A DNA stretch of 54,343 nucleotides from Pelagimonas sp. (GCA_025210265.1 JAOASD010000018.1:1-54343); one strand, 5' to 3'. Shown: positions 30,216 through 38,966, counted from the stretch's first letter. Translations and numbers: made by a program. The notes: generated by a model not told the origin, from the sequence alone.

Positions 30216-30761
30216 ATGCTGCTTCTGATTCTGGGTGTCGCTCTGTGGTGGGCGGCGCATCTTTTCAAACGGATCGCCCCGGCGCAGCGCGCCGCGATGG
30301 GGGACAAGGGCCGAGGTCTGGTGGCGCTGGCCATCGGTGTTTCGGTCCTGCTGATGATTTTTGGCTATCGTATGGCCGATGGGGCGTTTTTCTGGGGGCG
30401 CTCGCCTGCCATGGTCGGCATCAACAATCTGCTGATGATTGTTGCGCTGTATCTGACCAGCCCCGGCCCGTCCAAAGGGGCGCTGTTTTACAAAATGCGC
30501 CACCCGATGTTGACCGGGTTTCTGGTCTGGGCACTGGCGCATCTTCTGGTTAATGGCGATACGCCATCCTTTGTGCTGTTCGGCGGGCTGGGCCTGTGGG
30601 CGCTGGTCGAAATGGCCGTGATCAACCGGGCCGAGCCAAACTGGACCCCGCCTGCCAAAGGCGCGATCAAGAAAGATGCGATCTTTCTTGCGGCCAGCGT
30701 CGTTCTGCTGGCCGTGATCGGTTGGATCCACACCTGGCTTGGCGCCGCAACATTCGGGTAA
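30216..30761 (+). CDS. NnrU-like integral membrane protein
   Basis: The protein has 181 residues with about five hydrophobic spans (LLLILGVALWWAAHLF; GLVALAIGVSVLLMIFGY; VGINNLLMIVALYLTS; LTGFLVWALAHLLVNG; AIFLAASVVLLAVIGWIH). The NnrU-domain pattern KMRHPMLTGFLVWALAHLL with a conserved His is clear. NnrU was first tied to nitrite/nitric oxide respiration; homologues outside denitrification clusters, as here, are of unknown role. It sits between mcl2 and mch, so it is probably co-transcribed. Confidence 0.8.
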   Translation: MLLLILGVALWWAAHLFKRIAPAQRAAMGDKGRGLVALAIGVSVLLMIFGYRMADGAFFWGRSPAMVGINNLLMIVALYLTSPGPSKGALFYKMRHPMLTGFLVWALAHLLVNGDTPSFVLFGGLGLWALVEMAVINRAEPNWTPPAKGAIKKDAIFLAASVVLLAVIGWIHTWLGAATFG

Positions 30762-30765
30762 CCTC

Positions 30766-30969
30766 ATGAAACTCTATCGCTTTCTTTCCGAAGACGACAC
30801 CTCTGCCTTTTGCCACAAGGTGACCGATGCCCTGAACAAGGGCTGGGCGCTGCATGGCGACCCGACCTATGCGTTTGACGCTGCCAATGGCGTCATGCGC
30901 TGTGGTCAGGCCGTGGTGAAAGAGGTCGACGGAACCTACACAGCTGACACAAAACTTGGAGAACACTGA
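30766..30969 (+). CDS. DUF1737 small protein
   Basis: The protein has 67 residues from ATG 30766, 4 nt after the upstream stop. The short sequence MKLYRFLSEDDTSAFCHKVT and KGWALHGDPTYAF resembles the DUF1737 family, compact proteins often found next to enzymes. The function is unknown. Its end is 1 nt before the mch start. Confidence 0.7.
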   Translation: MKLYRFLSEDDTSAFCHKVTDALNKGWALHGDPTYAFDAANGVMRCGQAVVKEVDGTYTADTKLGEH

Positions 30970-30970
30970 T

Positions 30971-31999
30971 ATGGCCAAGACCAATCCGGGTCGCTTTTTC
31001 GAAGACTATTCCATCGGGCAAGTGATCGAACACGCTGTGCCCCGGACGGTTTCGGGCGGAGAGCGCGCGCTGTATCACGCGCTGTATCCCGCCCGCCATG
31101 CGCTGTATTCCTCGGACGCTTTTGCGCAGGCCAGTGGTCTGCCCAAAAGCCCGATCGACGATCTGGCCGCCTTTCATGTGGTGTTTGGCAAAACCGTGCC
31201 GGATGTCTCGCTGAATGCGGTGGCCAATCTGGGCTATGCTGAGGGCCGCTGGCTGAAACCGGTCTATGAAGGCGACACGCTGCGTTCGACTTCTGAGGTG
31301 ATCGGGCTGAAGCAGAACTCCAACGGCAAGACCGGGGTGGTTTATGTGCGCACGCGCGGGCTGAACCAGCGCGACGAGGTGGTGATGGAATATTGCCGCT
31401 GGGTGATGGTGCGCAAACGTGATCACGACGCACCCGCGCCGGAAACCGTGCTGCCCGACCTGAAGAAAGTTCTGGCACCCGAGGATCTGGTGATCCCCGA
31501 AGGGCTGGATTTTTCGAACTACGATTTCACGCTGGCGGGCGAACCGCATCGCTGGGGCGATTACGAGATCGGCGAGACCATCGACCATGTTGACGGTGTC
31601 ACCATCGAAGAGGCCGAGCACATGATGGCCACGCGCCTGTGGCAAAACACGGCCAAGGTGCATTTCGACCTGACCGTGCGCCCCGAAGGCCGCCTGATCT
31701 ATGGCGGTCACGTGATTTCCATGGCCCGCGCGCTCAGCTTCAACGGTCTGGCCAATGCGCAGATGATCGTCGGTCTGAATGGCGGGGCCCATGCCAACCC
31801 GTGCTTCTCTGGCCTGACGGTCAAGGCCTGGAGCGAGGTTCTGGACAAGGCCGAAACCTCTGTGCCGGGCGTCGGTGCGATCCGTCTGCGTCTGGTGGCG
31901 ACCAAGGGCGGGGCACCGTTTGAATTGCGCGGCGAGGACGGAAAATACCTGCCTGATGTGCTGCTGGATCTGGATTACTGGGCGCTGATGCCGCTGTAA
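30971..31999 (+). CDS. mch: Mesaconyl-CoA hydratase (beta-methylmalyl-CoA dehydratase)
   Basis: The protein has 342 residues from ATG 30971 with a GGAG site; an in-frame TTG 15 nt earlier is less likely. Two MaoC-like hotdog halves are joined in one chain: the first with GRFFEDYSIGQVIEHAVPRT and YEGDTLRSTSEVI, the second with WGDYEIGETIDHVDGVTIEE and YGGHVISMARALSFNGLAN. The length matches Rhodobacter Mch (about 343). It hydrates mesaconyl-CoA to beta-methylmalyl-CoA in the ethylmalonyl-CoA pathway. The partners ccr and ecm are also in this window. Confidence 0.88.
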   Translation: MAKTNPGRFFEDYSIGQVIEHAVPRTVSGGERALYHALYPARHALYSSDAFAQASGLPKSPIDDLAAFHVVFGKTVPDVSLNAVANLGYAEGRWLKPVYEGDTLRSTSEVIGLKQNSNGKTGVVYVRTRGLNQRDEVVMEYCRWVMVRKRDHDAPAPETVLPDLKKVLAPEDLVIPEGLDFSNYDFTLAGEPHRWGDYEIGETIDHVDGVTIEEAEHMMATRLWQNTAKVHFDLTVRPEGRLIYGGHVISMARALSFNGLANAQMIVGLNGGAHANPCFSGLTVKAWSEVLDKAETSVPGVGAIRLRLVATKGGAPFELRGEDGKYLPDVLLDLDYWALMPL

Positions 32000-32019
32000 T
32001 CCTTAGGAATAAGACACTC

Positions 32020-32055
32020 CAGGGCCGCTTACGCCACGTCTGCCCAGCGGCCCTG
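32020..32055. terminator. Stem-loop after mch
   Basis: CAGGGCCGC (32020-32028) pairs perfectly with GCGGCCCTG (32047-32055). There is no T-run, so this is a weak or Rho-assisted terminator at best. Confidence 0.45.
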
Positions 32056-32139
32056 TGACAGAACTTTCGCGAAAATTCATGTTGCGTTAACATTTCCTCA
32101 GGGACGGAGATTCGACCGGACAGCCTGGGGGACATATCC

Positions 32140-32343
32140 ATGCCGACTGCGCAACTGCCCGCAGCACCCAAAGATGTGCTGCAAATTCCATCCAAGGACA
32201 TTCCCGCGACACTGCGCGGGTTGATTGACACCCGCAGTCTGACGCCGTTGATGCGGGAAATCCACCGGCAGCTGCTGTCAGAGGATCAGTCGCTGCGCAG
32301 CCAAAGCCGCGCCGCGCTGCGGCATCTAGGGTTTCCTGATTAG
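32140..32343 (+). CDS. Small hypothetical protein
   Basis: The protein has 67 residues. A GGGGGAC site lies about 8 nt before the start. The second half is predicted helical and charged (LTPLMREIHRQLLSEDQSLR, SQSRAALRHLGFPD). There is no signal peptide, membrane span or known motif. It stands alone between the mch and sdh operons and is followed by a good terminator, which supports it being an independent unit. Confidence 0.6.
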   Translation: MPTAQLPAAPKDVLQIPSKDIPATLRGLIDTRSLTPLMREIHRQLLSEDQSLRSQSRAALRHLGFPD

Positions 32344-32431
32344 GGCTTGTGGACAACTTTGACAGAAAGCGGCTGGGGTGGTGAGCGCCACAGGCCCTAA
32401 AATACCGCATAATGGAATCAAACGCGCAGAT

Positions 32432-32460
32432 GCCGGGCTGGAAAAGGCCCGGCGTTTTGC
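32432..32460 (+). terminator. Terminator upstream of sdh promoter
   Basis: GCCGGGC (32432-32438) and GCCCGGC (32447-32453) form the stem with loop TGGAAAAG, followed by GTTTTGCGTTTTG. It ends the small gene before the sdh regulatory region. Confidence 0.75.
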
Positions 32461-32465
32461 GTTTT

Positions 32466-32494
32466 GTGATCACGCAATCGCGCGCTGTGATCAC
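32466..32494. promoter_or_regulatory. Double GTGATCAC operator upstream of sdhC
   Basis: GTGATCAC at 32466-32473 and 32487-32494 are separated by 13 bp, flanked by TTTT on the left and AAAA on the right. This is identical in sites and spacing to the sucC operator. The proximal site is 122 bp before the sdhC ATG. Confidence 0.65.
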
Positions 32495-32615
32495 AAAACG
32501 ACAGAAAACACGCAATCTGCGCCAAAAAACCGCGCGTGTTAGCGCACAGCCCCCGTGACTTGTGCCACAATTTCTTTACAACACGGGGCAAGCTAACTCG
32601 AAAAGGACGTAGCCA

Positions 32616-33005
32616 ATGGCCGACGTGAACCGGGGAAACCGCCCGCTATCGCCTTTCATGATCGGGCAGTATTACCGCCCGCAGATGACTTCGATTTCCT
32701 CCATCATGGTGCGGATCACCGGGATTGCCTCGCTTGGCACCGCGTTCCTGCTGGTGCTGTGGCTGCTGGGGGCCGCCGGATCCGAGGAAGGATTTTCCGG
32801 GATCGACTGGTTCCTGACCAGCTTTATCGGTGATCTGATCCTGTTCGCCGCCACCTGGGCCATCTGGTACCACATGCTGGGTCGCCTGCGTCACGTGATC
32901 TGGGATCTGGGCTATTTCGTCGAGGTCACCGTGTCCGAGAAAATGGGCTGGGGCATGTTCATCGGTGCCACAGTCCTGACCCTGTTCACCGCCATCGTGG
33001 TCTGA
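32616..33005 (+). CDS. sdhC: Succinate dehydrogenase cytochrome b556 subunit
   Basis: The protein has 129 residues and three membrane spans. The SdhC signature is NRPLSPFMIGQYYRPQMTSISSI (quinone-side residues S and R) followed by SIMVRITGIASLGTAFLLVL. The haem-ligand histidine is probably H89 in MLGRLRHVIWDLG. It anchors the SdhAB dimer and binds haem b and ubiquinone. An AAAAGGA site precedes it. It is the first gene of sdhCDAB. Confidence 0.92.
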   Translation: MADVNRGNRPLSPFMIGQYYRPQMTSISSIMVRITGIASLGTAFLLVLWLLGAAGSEEGFSGIDWFLTSFIGDLILFAATWAIWYHMLGRLRHVIWDLGYFVEVTVSEKMGWGMFIGATVLTLFTAIVV

Positions 33006-33016
33006 GGAGAGTTCCC

Positions 33017-33388
33017 ATGAAATTTGTCACAGACCGCAAACGCGCACAGGGCCTGGGTTCGGGCCGCAGCGGCACCCATCACCATTGGAAAATGATGATC
33101 AGCTCGGCCGCTCTGGTCGTTCTGGTGCCGCTTTTCGTGTTCACCTTCGGCGCAGGGCTGGGGCGTGATCACAGCGATGTCGTCGACTATTTCGCACGGC
33201 CGTTCCCGGCCATCATCACCGCGCTGACCCTGGTGGTCGCCATCCTGCACTGCAAGGCCGAGGCCGAAGAGGCCATCGTCGACTATGTGCATGGCGTGAA
33301 AGGCAAGCTGCTGATCGTGGCGCTGAATGCCGCCAGCTACACGATGATCGCGGCGGGCCTGTTCGCCCTCGTGAAAATCGCCCTGTAA
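33017..33388 (+). CDS. sdhD: Succinate dehydrogenase membrane anchor subunit
   Basis: The protein has 123 residues and three spans (MMISSAALVVLVPLFVFTFG; AIITALTLVVAILHCKAEAE; LLIVALNAASYTMIAAGLFA). SGTHHHWKMM at about 17-26 precedes the first span, and the haem-ligand histidine lies in VVAILHCKAEAEEAIVDYVH. It is 11 nt after sdhC with GAGGAGA before the start. Together with SdhC it forms the quinone site of complex II. Confidence 0.9.
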   Translation: MKFVTDRKRAQGLGSGRSGTHHHWKMMISSAALVVLVPLFVFTFGAGLGRDHSDVVDYFARPFPAIITALTLVVAILHCKAEAEEAIVDYVHGVKGKLLIVALNAASYTMIAAGLFALVKIAL

Positions 33389-33412
33389 ACCGCGCGCTAA
33401 GGAAGTACAGAA

Positions 33413-35224
33413 ATGACTGCAGCATACGAATACGAGACGCATGACTATGACGTCGTGGTCGTGGGCGCCGGTGGTGCCGGCCTTCGCGCGACGCTGGGCA
33501 TGGCAGAGCAGGGTCTGCGCACCGCCTGTGTGACCAAGGTTTTCCCGACCCGTTCGCACACGGTGGCGGCGCAGGGCGGCATCGCCGCCTCGCTGTCCAA
33601 CATGGGCCCGGACAACTGGCAGTGGCACATGTATGACACCGTCAAAGGCTCTGACTGGCTGGGTGATACCGACGCGATGGAATACCTCGCGCGCGAAGCC
33701 CCCAAGGCCGTGTATGAACTGGAACATTACGGTGTGCCGTTCTCTCGGACCGAAGAGGGCAAGATCTATCAGCGTCCCTTTGGTGGCCACACCACCGAAT
33801 TCGGTGAAGGCCCGCCCGTACAGCGCACCTGCGCCGCGGCAGACCGCACCGGCCACGCCATCCTGCACACGCTGTATGGCCAGTCGCTGAAGAACAACGC
33901 CGAATTCTACATCGAATATTTCGCCATCGACCTGCTGATGGAAGACGGCGTCTGCAAGGGCGTTCTGTGCTGGAAACTGGATGACGGCACCTTCCACGTG
34001 TTTAACGCCAAGATGGTGGTTCTGGCGACCGGCGGCTATGGCCGTGCCTATTTCTCGGCCACCTCGGCCCATACCTGCACCGGCGATGGTGGCGGCATGG
34101 TGATGCGCGCAGGTCTGCCGATGCAAGATCTGGAATTTGTGCAGTTCCACCCCACCGGCATCTACGGATCAGGCTGCCTGATCACCGAGGGCGCGCGCGG
34201 CGAAGGCGGCTATCTGACCAACTCCGAGGGCGAGCGTTTCATGGAACGCTACGCACCGACCTACAAGGATCTGGCACCGCGCGACTACGTGTCCCGCTCC
34301 ATGACCATGGAGATCCGCGAAGGGCGCGGTGTGGGCGCTGACGGTGATCACATCCACCTGAACCTCAGCCACCTGCCCGCCGAAGCCCTGGCTGAACGCC
34401 TGCCGGGTATTTCGGAATCGGCCAAGATCTTTGCCGGTGTTGACGTGACCAAGGAACCGATCCCGGTCATCCCGACGGTGCACTACAATATGGGCGGCAT
34501 TCCCACCAACTATTGGGGCGAAGTGCTGAACCCGACCGAAGACGACCCGACCGCCGTGGTCCCCGGCCTGATGGCTGTGGGCGAGGCCGGCTGTGCCTCG
34601 GTCCATGGGGCGAACCGCCTTGGCTCGAACTCGCTGATCGACCTCGTGGTGTTTGGCCGCGCCTCGGCCATCCGCGCCGGTCAGGTTGTGGATGCGAACG
34701 CGCCGGTGCCGGTGGCTCCGAAATCGGAAATCGAGAAGAGCTTCAACCGCTTTGACGGTCTGCGCTATGCCAAAGGCGCGATCCCGACCGCGGACCTGCG
34801 TCTGGAAATGCAGAAGACCATGCAGCGTGACGCCGCCGTCTTCCGCACCGCCAAGACCATGGCCGAAGGTGTCGAGGCCATGACCGAAATCGCCGGTAAG
34901 ATGGGCGACCTGTCGGTCACCGATACCTCGCTGGTCTGGAACTCGGATCTGATGGAAACGCTGGAGCTGACCAACCTGATGCCGTCGGCCCTGTCGACCA
35001 TCGTGTCCGCCGAGGCCCGCAAGGAAAGCCGCGGTGCCCACGCGCATGAGGATTTCTCCGAGCGTGACGATGAAAACTGGCGCGTCCACACCGTCAGCCG
35101 CATCAACGAGGCAGGCACCCAGGTCGACCTCAGCTATCGCCCGGTGATCACCGATCCGCTGACCACCGAAGACGAAGGCGGCATCAGCATGAAGAAAATC
35201 GCGCCCAAGGCGCGGACCTTCTAA
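33413..35224 (+). CDS. sdhA: Succinate dehydrogenase flavoprotein subunit
   Basis: The protein has 603 residues. FAD-binding [16 protein letters not shown] (about 14-29). The covalent FAD attachment histidine lies in [10 protein letters not shown] (H49). Substrate and catalytic residues lie in [25 protein letters not shown] and in the [21 protein letters not shown] region. The C-terminal helical domain has [20 protein letters not shown]. It oxidises succinate to fumarate and passes electrons to SdhB. It has the full length expected. Confidence 0.97.
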   Translation: MTAAYEYETHDYDVVVVGAGGAGLRATLGMAEQGLRTACVTKVFPTRSHTVAAQGGIAASLSNMGPDNWQWHMYDTVKGSDWLGDTDAMEYLAREAPKAVYELEHYGVPFSRTEEGKIYQRPFGGHTTEFGEGPPVQRTCAAADRTGHAILHTLYGQSLKNNAEFYIEYFAIDLLMEDGVCKGVLCWKLDDGTFHVFNAKMVVLATGGYGRAYFSATSAHTCTGDGGGMVMRAGLPMQDLEFVQFHPTGIYGSGCLITEGARGEGGYLTNSEGERFMERYAPTYKDLAPRDYVSRSMTMEIREGRGVGADGDHIHLNLSHLPAEALAERLPGISESAKIFAGVDVTKEPIPVIPTVHYNMGGIPTNYWGEVLNPTEDDPTAVVPGLMAVGEAGCASVHGANRLGSNSLIDLVVFGRASAIRAGQVVDANAPVPVAPKSEIEKSFNRFDGLRYAKGAIPTADLRLEMQKTMQRDAAVFRTAKTMAEGVEAMTEIAGKMGDLSVTDTSLVWNSDLMETLELTNLMPSALSTIVSAEARKESRGAHAHEDFSERDDENWRVHTVSRINEAGTQVDLSYRPVITDPLTTEDEGGISMKKIAPKARTF

Positions 35225-35236
35225 GGAGAGGACGAA

Positions 35237-36019
35237 ATGGCACAATTTACGCTCCCCAAGAACTCGAAGATCCGCACTGGCAAGACCTGGCCGAAACCCC
35301 AGGGTGCCACCAATATCCGCAAGTTCCAGATCTATCGCTGGAACCCGGATGACGGTGAAAACCCGCGGGTCGACACCTATTTCCTGGACATGGACAAATG
35401 CGGTCCCATGGTTCTGGACGCGCTGATCAAGATCAAGAATGAGATCGACGCGACCCTGACCTTCCGCCGGTCCTGCCGCGAAGGGATCTGTGGCTCCTGC
35501 GCGATGAATATCGACGGGATCAACACGCTGGCCTGTATCTATGGCATGGATGAAATCAAGACCGAGACGGTCAAGATCTACCCGCTGCCGCACATGCCCG
35601 TGGTCAAAGACCTGATCCCTGACCTGACGCATTTCTATGCCCAGCACGCCAGCATCATGCCCTGGCTGGAGACCAAGACCAACCGCCCGGCAAAAGAGTG
35701 GAAGCAGTCCATCGAGGACCGCAAGAAACTGGATGGTCTCTATGAATGCGTGATGTGCGCCAGCTGCTCGACCTCGTGCCCGAGCTACTGGTGGAACGGT
35801 GATCGCTATCTTGGCCCGGCCGCGCTGCTGCACGCCTATCGCTGGATCATTGATTCCCGCGACGAGGCCACCGGCCAGCGTCTGGATGAATTGGAAGATC
35901 CGTTCAAACTGTATCGCTGCCACACTATCATGAACTGCTCGCGCACCTGCCCCAAGGGTCTGAACCCCGCCGGCGCCATTGCCGAGATCAAGAAAATGAT
36001 GGTCGAACGCGCCGTCTAA
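35237..36019 (+). CDS. sdhB: Succinate dehydrogenase iron-sulfur subunit
   Basis: The protein has 260 residues. The [2Fe-2S] ligands lie in [22 protein letters not shown]. The [4Fe-4S] and [3Fe-4S] ligands lie in [17 protein letters not shown], then [20 protein letters not shown]. It carries electrons from SdhA flavin to the membrane quinone. It is the last gene of sdhCDAB, with TAAGGAGAGG before the start and a strong terminator after the stop. Confidence 0.97.
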   Translation: MAQFTLPKNSKIRTGKTWPKPQGATNIRKFQIYRWNPDDGENPRVDTYFLDMDKCGPMVLDALIKIKNEIDATLTFRRSCREGICGSCAMNIDGINTLACIYGMDEIKTETVKIYPLPHMPVVKDLIPDLTHFYAQHASIMPWLETKTNRPAKEWKQSIEDRKKLDGLYECVMCASCSTSCPSYWWNGDRYLGPAALLHAYRWIIDSRDEATGQRLDELEDPFKLYRCHTIMNCSRTCPKGLNPAGAIAEIKKMMVERAV

Positions 36020-36043
36020 GCGCCGTCTCGATAACGTAATTTG

Positions 36044-36076
36044 AAACGCGGGCCTTCGGGTCCGCGTTTTGCTTTT
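36044..36076 (+). terminator. Terminator of sdhCDAB
   Basis: AAACGCGGGCC-ttcg-GGTCCGCGTTTT is a UUCG-capped stem followed by GCTTTT. It lies 25 nt past the sdhB stop. Confidence 0.88.
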
Positions 36077-36199
36077 GGGGCCACTTTGGCGACATTTGCA
36101 ATTTCTGCATGGCACCTTTCGCAATCTTGCGCTTGTCCCAAGGCCTGCCGAGGCGCAGATTAGGCACAGGGGAGGACATGCCAACAGAAAGGCAACCCC

Positions 36200-36322
36200 A
36201 TGACGAAAGAGCAGAAAAAAGCAGCCCTTGACGCATTAAACCAGGCTTGGGCCTATTACACACCAGAGCGACGTCCTGCCTCGGACGCCCCGGTTTACGA
36301 AGATTTGCCCCTGGCAGCCTGA
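36200..36322 (+). CDS. 40-residue small protein, too short for usual cut-offs
   Basis: ATG 36200 is preceded by GAAAGG with 8-nt spacing, and TGA lies at 36320-36322. The product begins MTKEQKKAALDALNQAWAYY and continues TPERRPASDAPVYEDLPLAA. It is a charged helical start followed by an acidic, proline-containing tail, with no signal or membrane segment. The good ribosome site and the 11-bp terminator 22 nt downstream make it a likely real gene. The function is unknown; it may bind a larger partner. Confidence 0.6.
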   Translation: MTKEQKKAALDALNQAWAYYTPERRPASDAPVYEDLPLAA

Positions 36323-36343
36323 CCCGGCCTGACCACGTATTCG

Positions 36344-36383
36344 ACGGCAGCGAAGCGGCTTTCCCTTCGCTGCCGTGTTTGTT
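36344..36383 (+). terminator. Terminator of the 40-residue gene
   Basis: CGGCAGCGAAG (36344-36354) pairs perfectly with CTTCGCTGCCG (36365-36375), followed by TGTTTGTTT. Confidence 0.88.
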
Positions 36384-36425
36384 TATGGGCCTTTTCATAG
36401 CGTCTAATCTGCGCCATCAAACCCT

Positions 36426-36626
36426 ATGCTGATTGTTCTAGGCCTTTTGATCGCCTTTGTTCTGGTGGTCGTCTTTTCGAACCGGGACACCCGGCTTTGC
36501 CGCTGGCGCGAAAGGCGCGGGGCGGATCACAGTGACTGGTCCTGTGTGTATTGCGGGGCGACATGCCAGGGCCCGCAGGGACAGCCGCCCCAGACCTGCC
36601 TGCGCGACAAAACAGACCGGGCCTGA
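36426..36626 (+). CDS. Small single-span membrane protein
   Basis: The protein has 66 residues. Span MLIVLGLLIAFVLVVVFSNR is followed by a basic stretch LCRWRERRGADHSDWSCVYCGATCQGP. The four cysteines CRW ... CVYCGATC could bind a metal. The ribosome site is poor. No family is known to me. It stands between a terminator and the ornithine decarboxylase leader. Confidence 0.55.
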   Translation: MLIVLGLLIAFVLVVVFSNRDTRLCRWRERRGADHSDWSCVYCGATCQGPQGQPPQTCLRDKTDRA

Positions 36627-36679
36627 GGCGATTTTTTGATCAAAAGAAAACACTTGCGCGGTTTTTGATTTCCCCGCAT

Positions 36680-36800
36680 ATGCGCGCCCCAGATACCTGC
36701 GCGCGCGCCTCTGACGAGGTGGGTCAGCCCCCACGCGGTTACGTAGGTCTCCCTTGGAAGTGAGCGGTCTGTGCCGGGATAGCCCCGGAATGGCCGGGTC
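36680..36800 (+). ncRNA. Probable speF-type leader of ornithine decarboxylase
   Basis: The leader before an alphaproteobacterial ornithine decarboxylase is where the speF RNA motif is described. Seen here: a GTGGG-tcagcc-CCCAC hairpin (36719-36734), the unpaired-looking GCGGTTACGTAGGTCTCCC, then a CCGGG-atag-CCCCGG hairpin near 36774-36787 just before the ribosome site GGAG. A 27-codon ORF (ATG 36680, TGA 36761-36763) runs through it and ends PPRGYVGLPWK. A perfect TTTTGATCAAAA palindrome at 36634-36645 is a possible operator further upstream. I did not match a covariance model; the assignment rests on position and partial resemblance. Confidence 0.5.
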
Positions 36801-36815
36801 TGATTGGAGATGACC

Positions 36816-37988
36816 ATGAACGCTATTGCCGGGGCTCTGCCCTGTTTGTCCGACGCTGTTGCTTTGTCGCGGGCCGAAGCCTATGCGCATCGTCAGCGTT
36901 TTGACTATCCGACGCTGGTGATGGAGTGTGATGCCGTGCTGCGGCAATATCAGGCGCTGGCGCGGGGATTGGGCGCGGCGCGGATCCATTACGCGCTCAA
37001 GGCCAATCCGATGCCCCAGATCCTGACCCGGCTGGCGGCGGCTGGCTGTGGGTTTGACGCGGCCTCCCGTGTGGAAATCGAGGCGTGCCTGGCAGCTGGC
37101 GCGGCACCGCACAACATCTCCTTTGGCAACACGATCAAGCGCGCTTCGGACATCGCCTTTGCCTTTGGGCAAGGTGTGCGGCTGTTCGCTGCGGATGCGG
37201 CAGAAGAGCTGGAGAAGATTGCCCGCCATGCGCCCGGAGCACAGGTGTATATCCGTCTGCTGGTGGACAACCCGCAGGCAGATTGGCCTCTGGGGCGCAA
37301 ATTCGGTTGCGATCCGGCGATGGCGCTTGACCTTTTGGCACTGGCCCGTGCGCTGGGGCTGCAGCCTGTGGGCCTGTCCTTTCACGTGGGATCGCAGACG
37401 CGGCAGGCCCGGATGTGGGCTGGGGTTCTGGATCAGGTGGCGCAGGTCTGGCAGGGGGCGCAGGCGCGTGGTTTTGCGCTGAGCCTGCTGAATATTGGTG
37501 GCGGCTTTCCAGCCGGTCACGGCACGGGGGCTGTGGATGCAGAGAGCTATGCCGCCGAGGTGGTTTCCCTGATCCGCCAACGGTTTCATCCGATGCCGGA
37601 CCTGCTGGCCGAGCCGGGCAGGGGGCTGGTGGCCGAGGCAGGTGCCATTGCCGCCGAGGTGCTGCTGGTGTCGCGCAAATCCGACGCGGCGGTCAATCGC
37701 TGGGTCTATCTGGATATTGGCCGCTTTTCCGGGCTGGCCGAGACCGAGGGCGAAGCGATCCGCTACGATCTGCTGACTGACCGGGATGGGGGCGCGACGG
37801 GCCCCTGCATTCTGGCAGGTCCGTCCTGTGACAGCGCCGATGTGCTGTATGAACGCCAGCCGGTGCAGTTGCCGTTGGATTTGCGGGCAGGCGACCGGGT
37901 GATCCTACGCCATTGCGGGGCTTATACTGCGACCTATGCGTCGGTTGGGTTTAACGGGTTCCCACCGCTGGATGTGGTTGCGATCTAA
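36816..37988 (+). CDS. Ornithine decarboxylase (fold type III)
   Basis: The protein has 390 residues from ATG 36816, placed 6 nt after GGAG; an ATG at 36810 and a TTG at 36804 are also in frame. PLP lysine in HYALKANP (about 55). Glycine loop LNIGGGFPAGHG. The phosphate-binding E of LLAEPGRGLVAEAG. The catalytic cysteine is in GPSCDSADVLY, and HCGAYTATYASVGFNGF ends the barrel interface. It decarboxylates ornithine to putrescine; a lysine/ornithine dual enzyme is possible. It is followed 57 nt later by the DUF1989 gene. Confidence 0.85.
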   Translation: MNAIAGALPCLSDAVALSRAEAYAHRQRFDYPTLVMECDAVLRQYQALARGLGAARIHYALKANPMPQILTRLAAAGCGFDAASRVEIEACLAAGAAPHNISFGNTIKRASDIAFAFGQGVRLFAADAAEELEKIARHAPGAQVYIRLLVDNPQADWPLGRKFGCDPAMALDLLALARALGLQPVGLSFHVGSQTRQARMWAGVLDQVAQVWQGAQARGFALSLLNIGGGFPAGHGTGAVDAESYAAEVVSLIRQRFHPMPDLLAEPGRGLVAEAGAIAAEVLLVSRKSDAAVNRWVYLDIGRFSGLAETEGEAIRYDLLTDRDGGATGPCILAGPSCDSADVLYERQPVQLPLDLRAGDRVILRHCGAYTATYASVGFNGFPPLDVVAI

Positions 37989-38045
37989 TCATATCCCGCA
38001 GCGACAGCACTGGACAGCGGCGCGCGCTGCGGATCAAATCCCCCC

Positions 38046-38900
38046 ATGACACAAGATACCCATGCCCCGAATGATGCCGAGGCCCGCCGCGCGGTGCCTC
38101 CGGTGATCTGCTACCCGACTGACACGCTGCCCGCGCCGAATATGGCTTTGTATCAGGCTGCGCTTGCGCAGGCGGAGGTGATCAAAACCCATATCGCTCC
38201 GCCCCGCGAGGCCGCGGCCTTTCACGTGTCCAAGGGGCATTTCTTTCGCATCCTCAGCGTGGGCGGGCCGCAGGTTGGTGATCTGAACCTGTGGAATGCG
38301 CAGGATCTGACAGAGCGGTTTTATTCAGGCAAGACCCGCGCGCTGCACGGCACGCATCTGACAGTGGGCGACCGCATGTGGAGCAGCTTTCCCAATATGC
38401 GCCCCATGGCCACCATCGTGCAGGATAGTCTGGCCTGGTACGGGATCGACCGCTTTGGCGGATCGGTGCATGATGTGATCGGCACCCGCTGCGATCCTTA
38501 TACTGGCAATTTGCTGGCAGGCAGCCAATATCACCACTGCTGCCATTCCAATCTGATCCGCGCGTTGTCCGACGCCACAGGGCTGAGCAAAGACCTGGCC
38601 GAAACCCATGTGCATGACGTTTTGAATGTCTTCATGTGTACTGGATTTACCCGCGATACAGGGCAGTATTTTATGAAGGCCAGCCCGGTCCGTCCCGGCG
38701 ATACGCTGACATTCTTTGCTGAAATGGATTTGCTGGGCGCGCTGAGCGCCTGTCCCGGTGGAGATTGCAGCAGCGAGCACAGCTCGGATACAGCGCAGTG
38801 CCATCCGCTGCAAATCGAGGTTCTGGCCCCACCGAATGAGGCGCTGCAGGGCTGGCAGCCACCTGCCCCAAATGGCTATGATCGCAGCCACGGTCGTTGA
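38046..38900 (+). CDS. DUF1989 / urea-carboxylase-associated family protein
   Basis: The protein has 284 residues. DUF1989 features: FHVSKGHFFRILSVGGPQVGDLNLWNAQD, then TLTVGDRMWSSFPNMRPMATI-like sequence, GTRCDPYTGNLL, and a Cys/His cluster QYHHCCHSNLIRAL that is a plausible metal site. Relatives include the urea-carboxylase-associated proteins, some of which are now known as carboxyguanidine deiminase subunits. No guanidine carboxylase is nearby. Co-orientation with ornithine decarboxylase suggests a substrate in polyamine or guanidino metabolism; that is inference only. Confidence 0.75.
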   Translation: MTQDTHAPNDAEARRAVPPVICYPTDTLPAPNMALYQAALAQAEVIKTHIAPPREAAAFHVSKGHFFRILSVGGPQVGDLNLWNAQDLTERFYSGKTRALHGTHLTVGDRMWSSFPNMRPMATIVQDSLAWYGIDRFGGSVHDVIGTRCDPYTGNLLAGSQYHHCCHSNLIRALSDATGLSKDLAETHVHDVLNVFMCTGFTRDTGQYFMKASPVRPGDTLTFFAEMDLLGALSACPGGDCSSEHSSDTAQCHPLQIEVLAPPNEALQGWQPPAPNGYDRSHGR

Positions 38901-38909
38901 GCCCAAAAG

Positions 38910-38950
38910 AAACCGGCCCCGCCGATCTGGCAGGGCCGGTTTTCTATTTT
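38910..38950. terminator. Bidirectional terminator between DUF1989 gene and deoD
   Basis: GAAACCGGCCC and GGGCCGGTTTTC pair around a 13-nt loop, followed by TATTTTT. It can end both converging transcripts. Confidence 0.85.
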
Positions 38951-38966
38951 TGTGCATCGCAGCCAA

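Noticed and set aside
34169-36184. A 671-codon open frame antisense to sdhA and sdhB
   Set aside because: It crosses two certain genes and their terminator and has no protein-family features.
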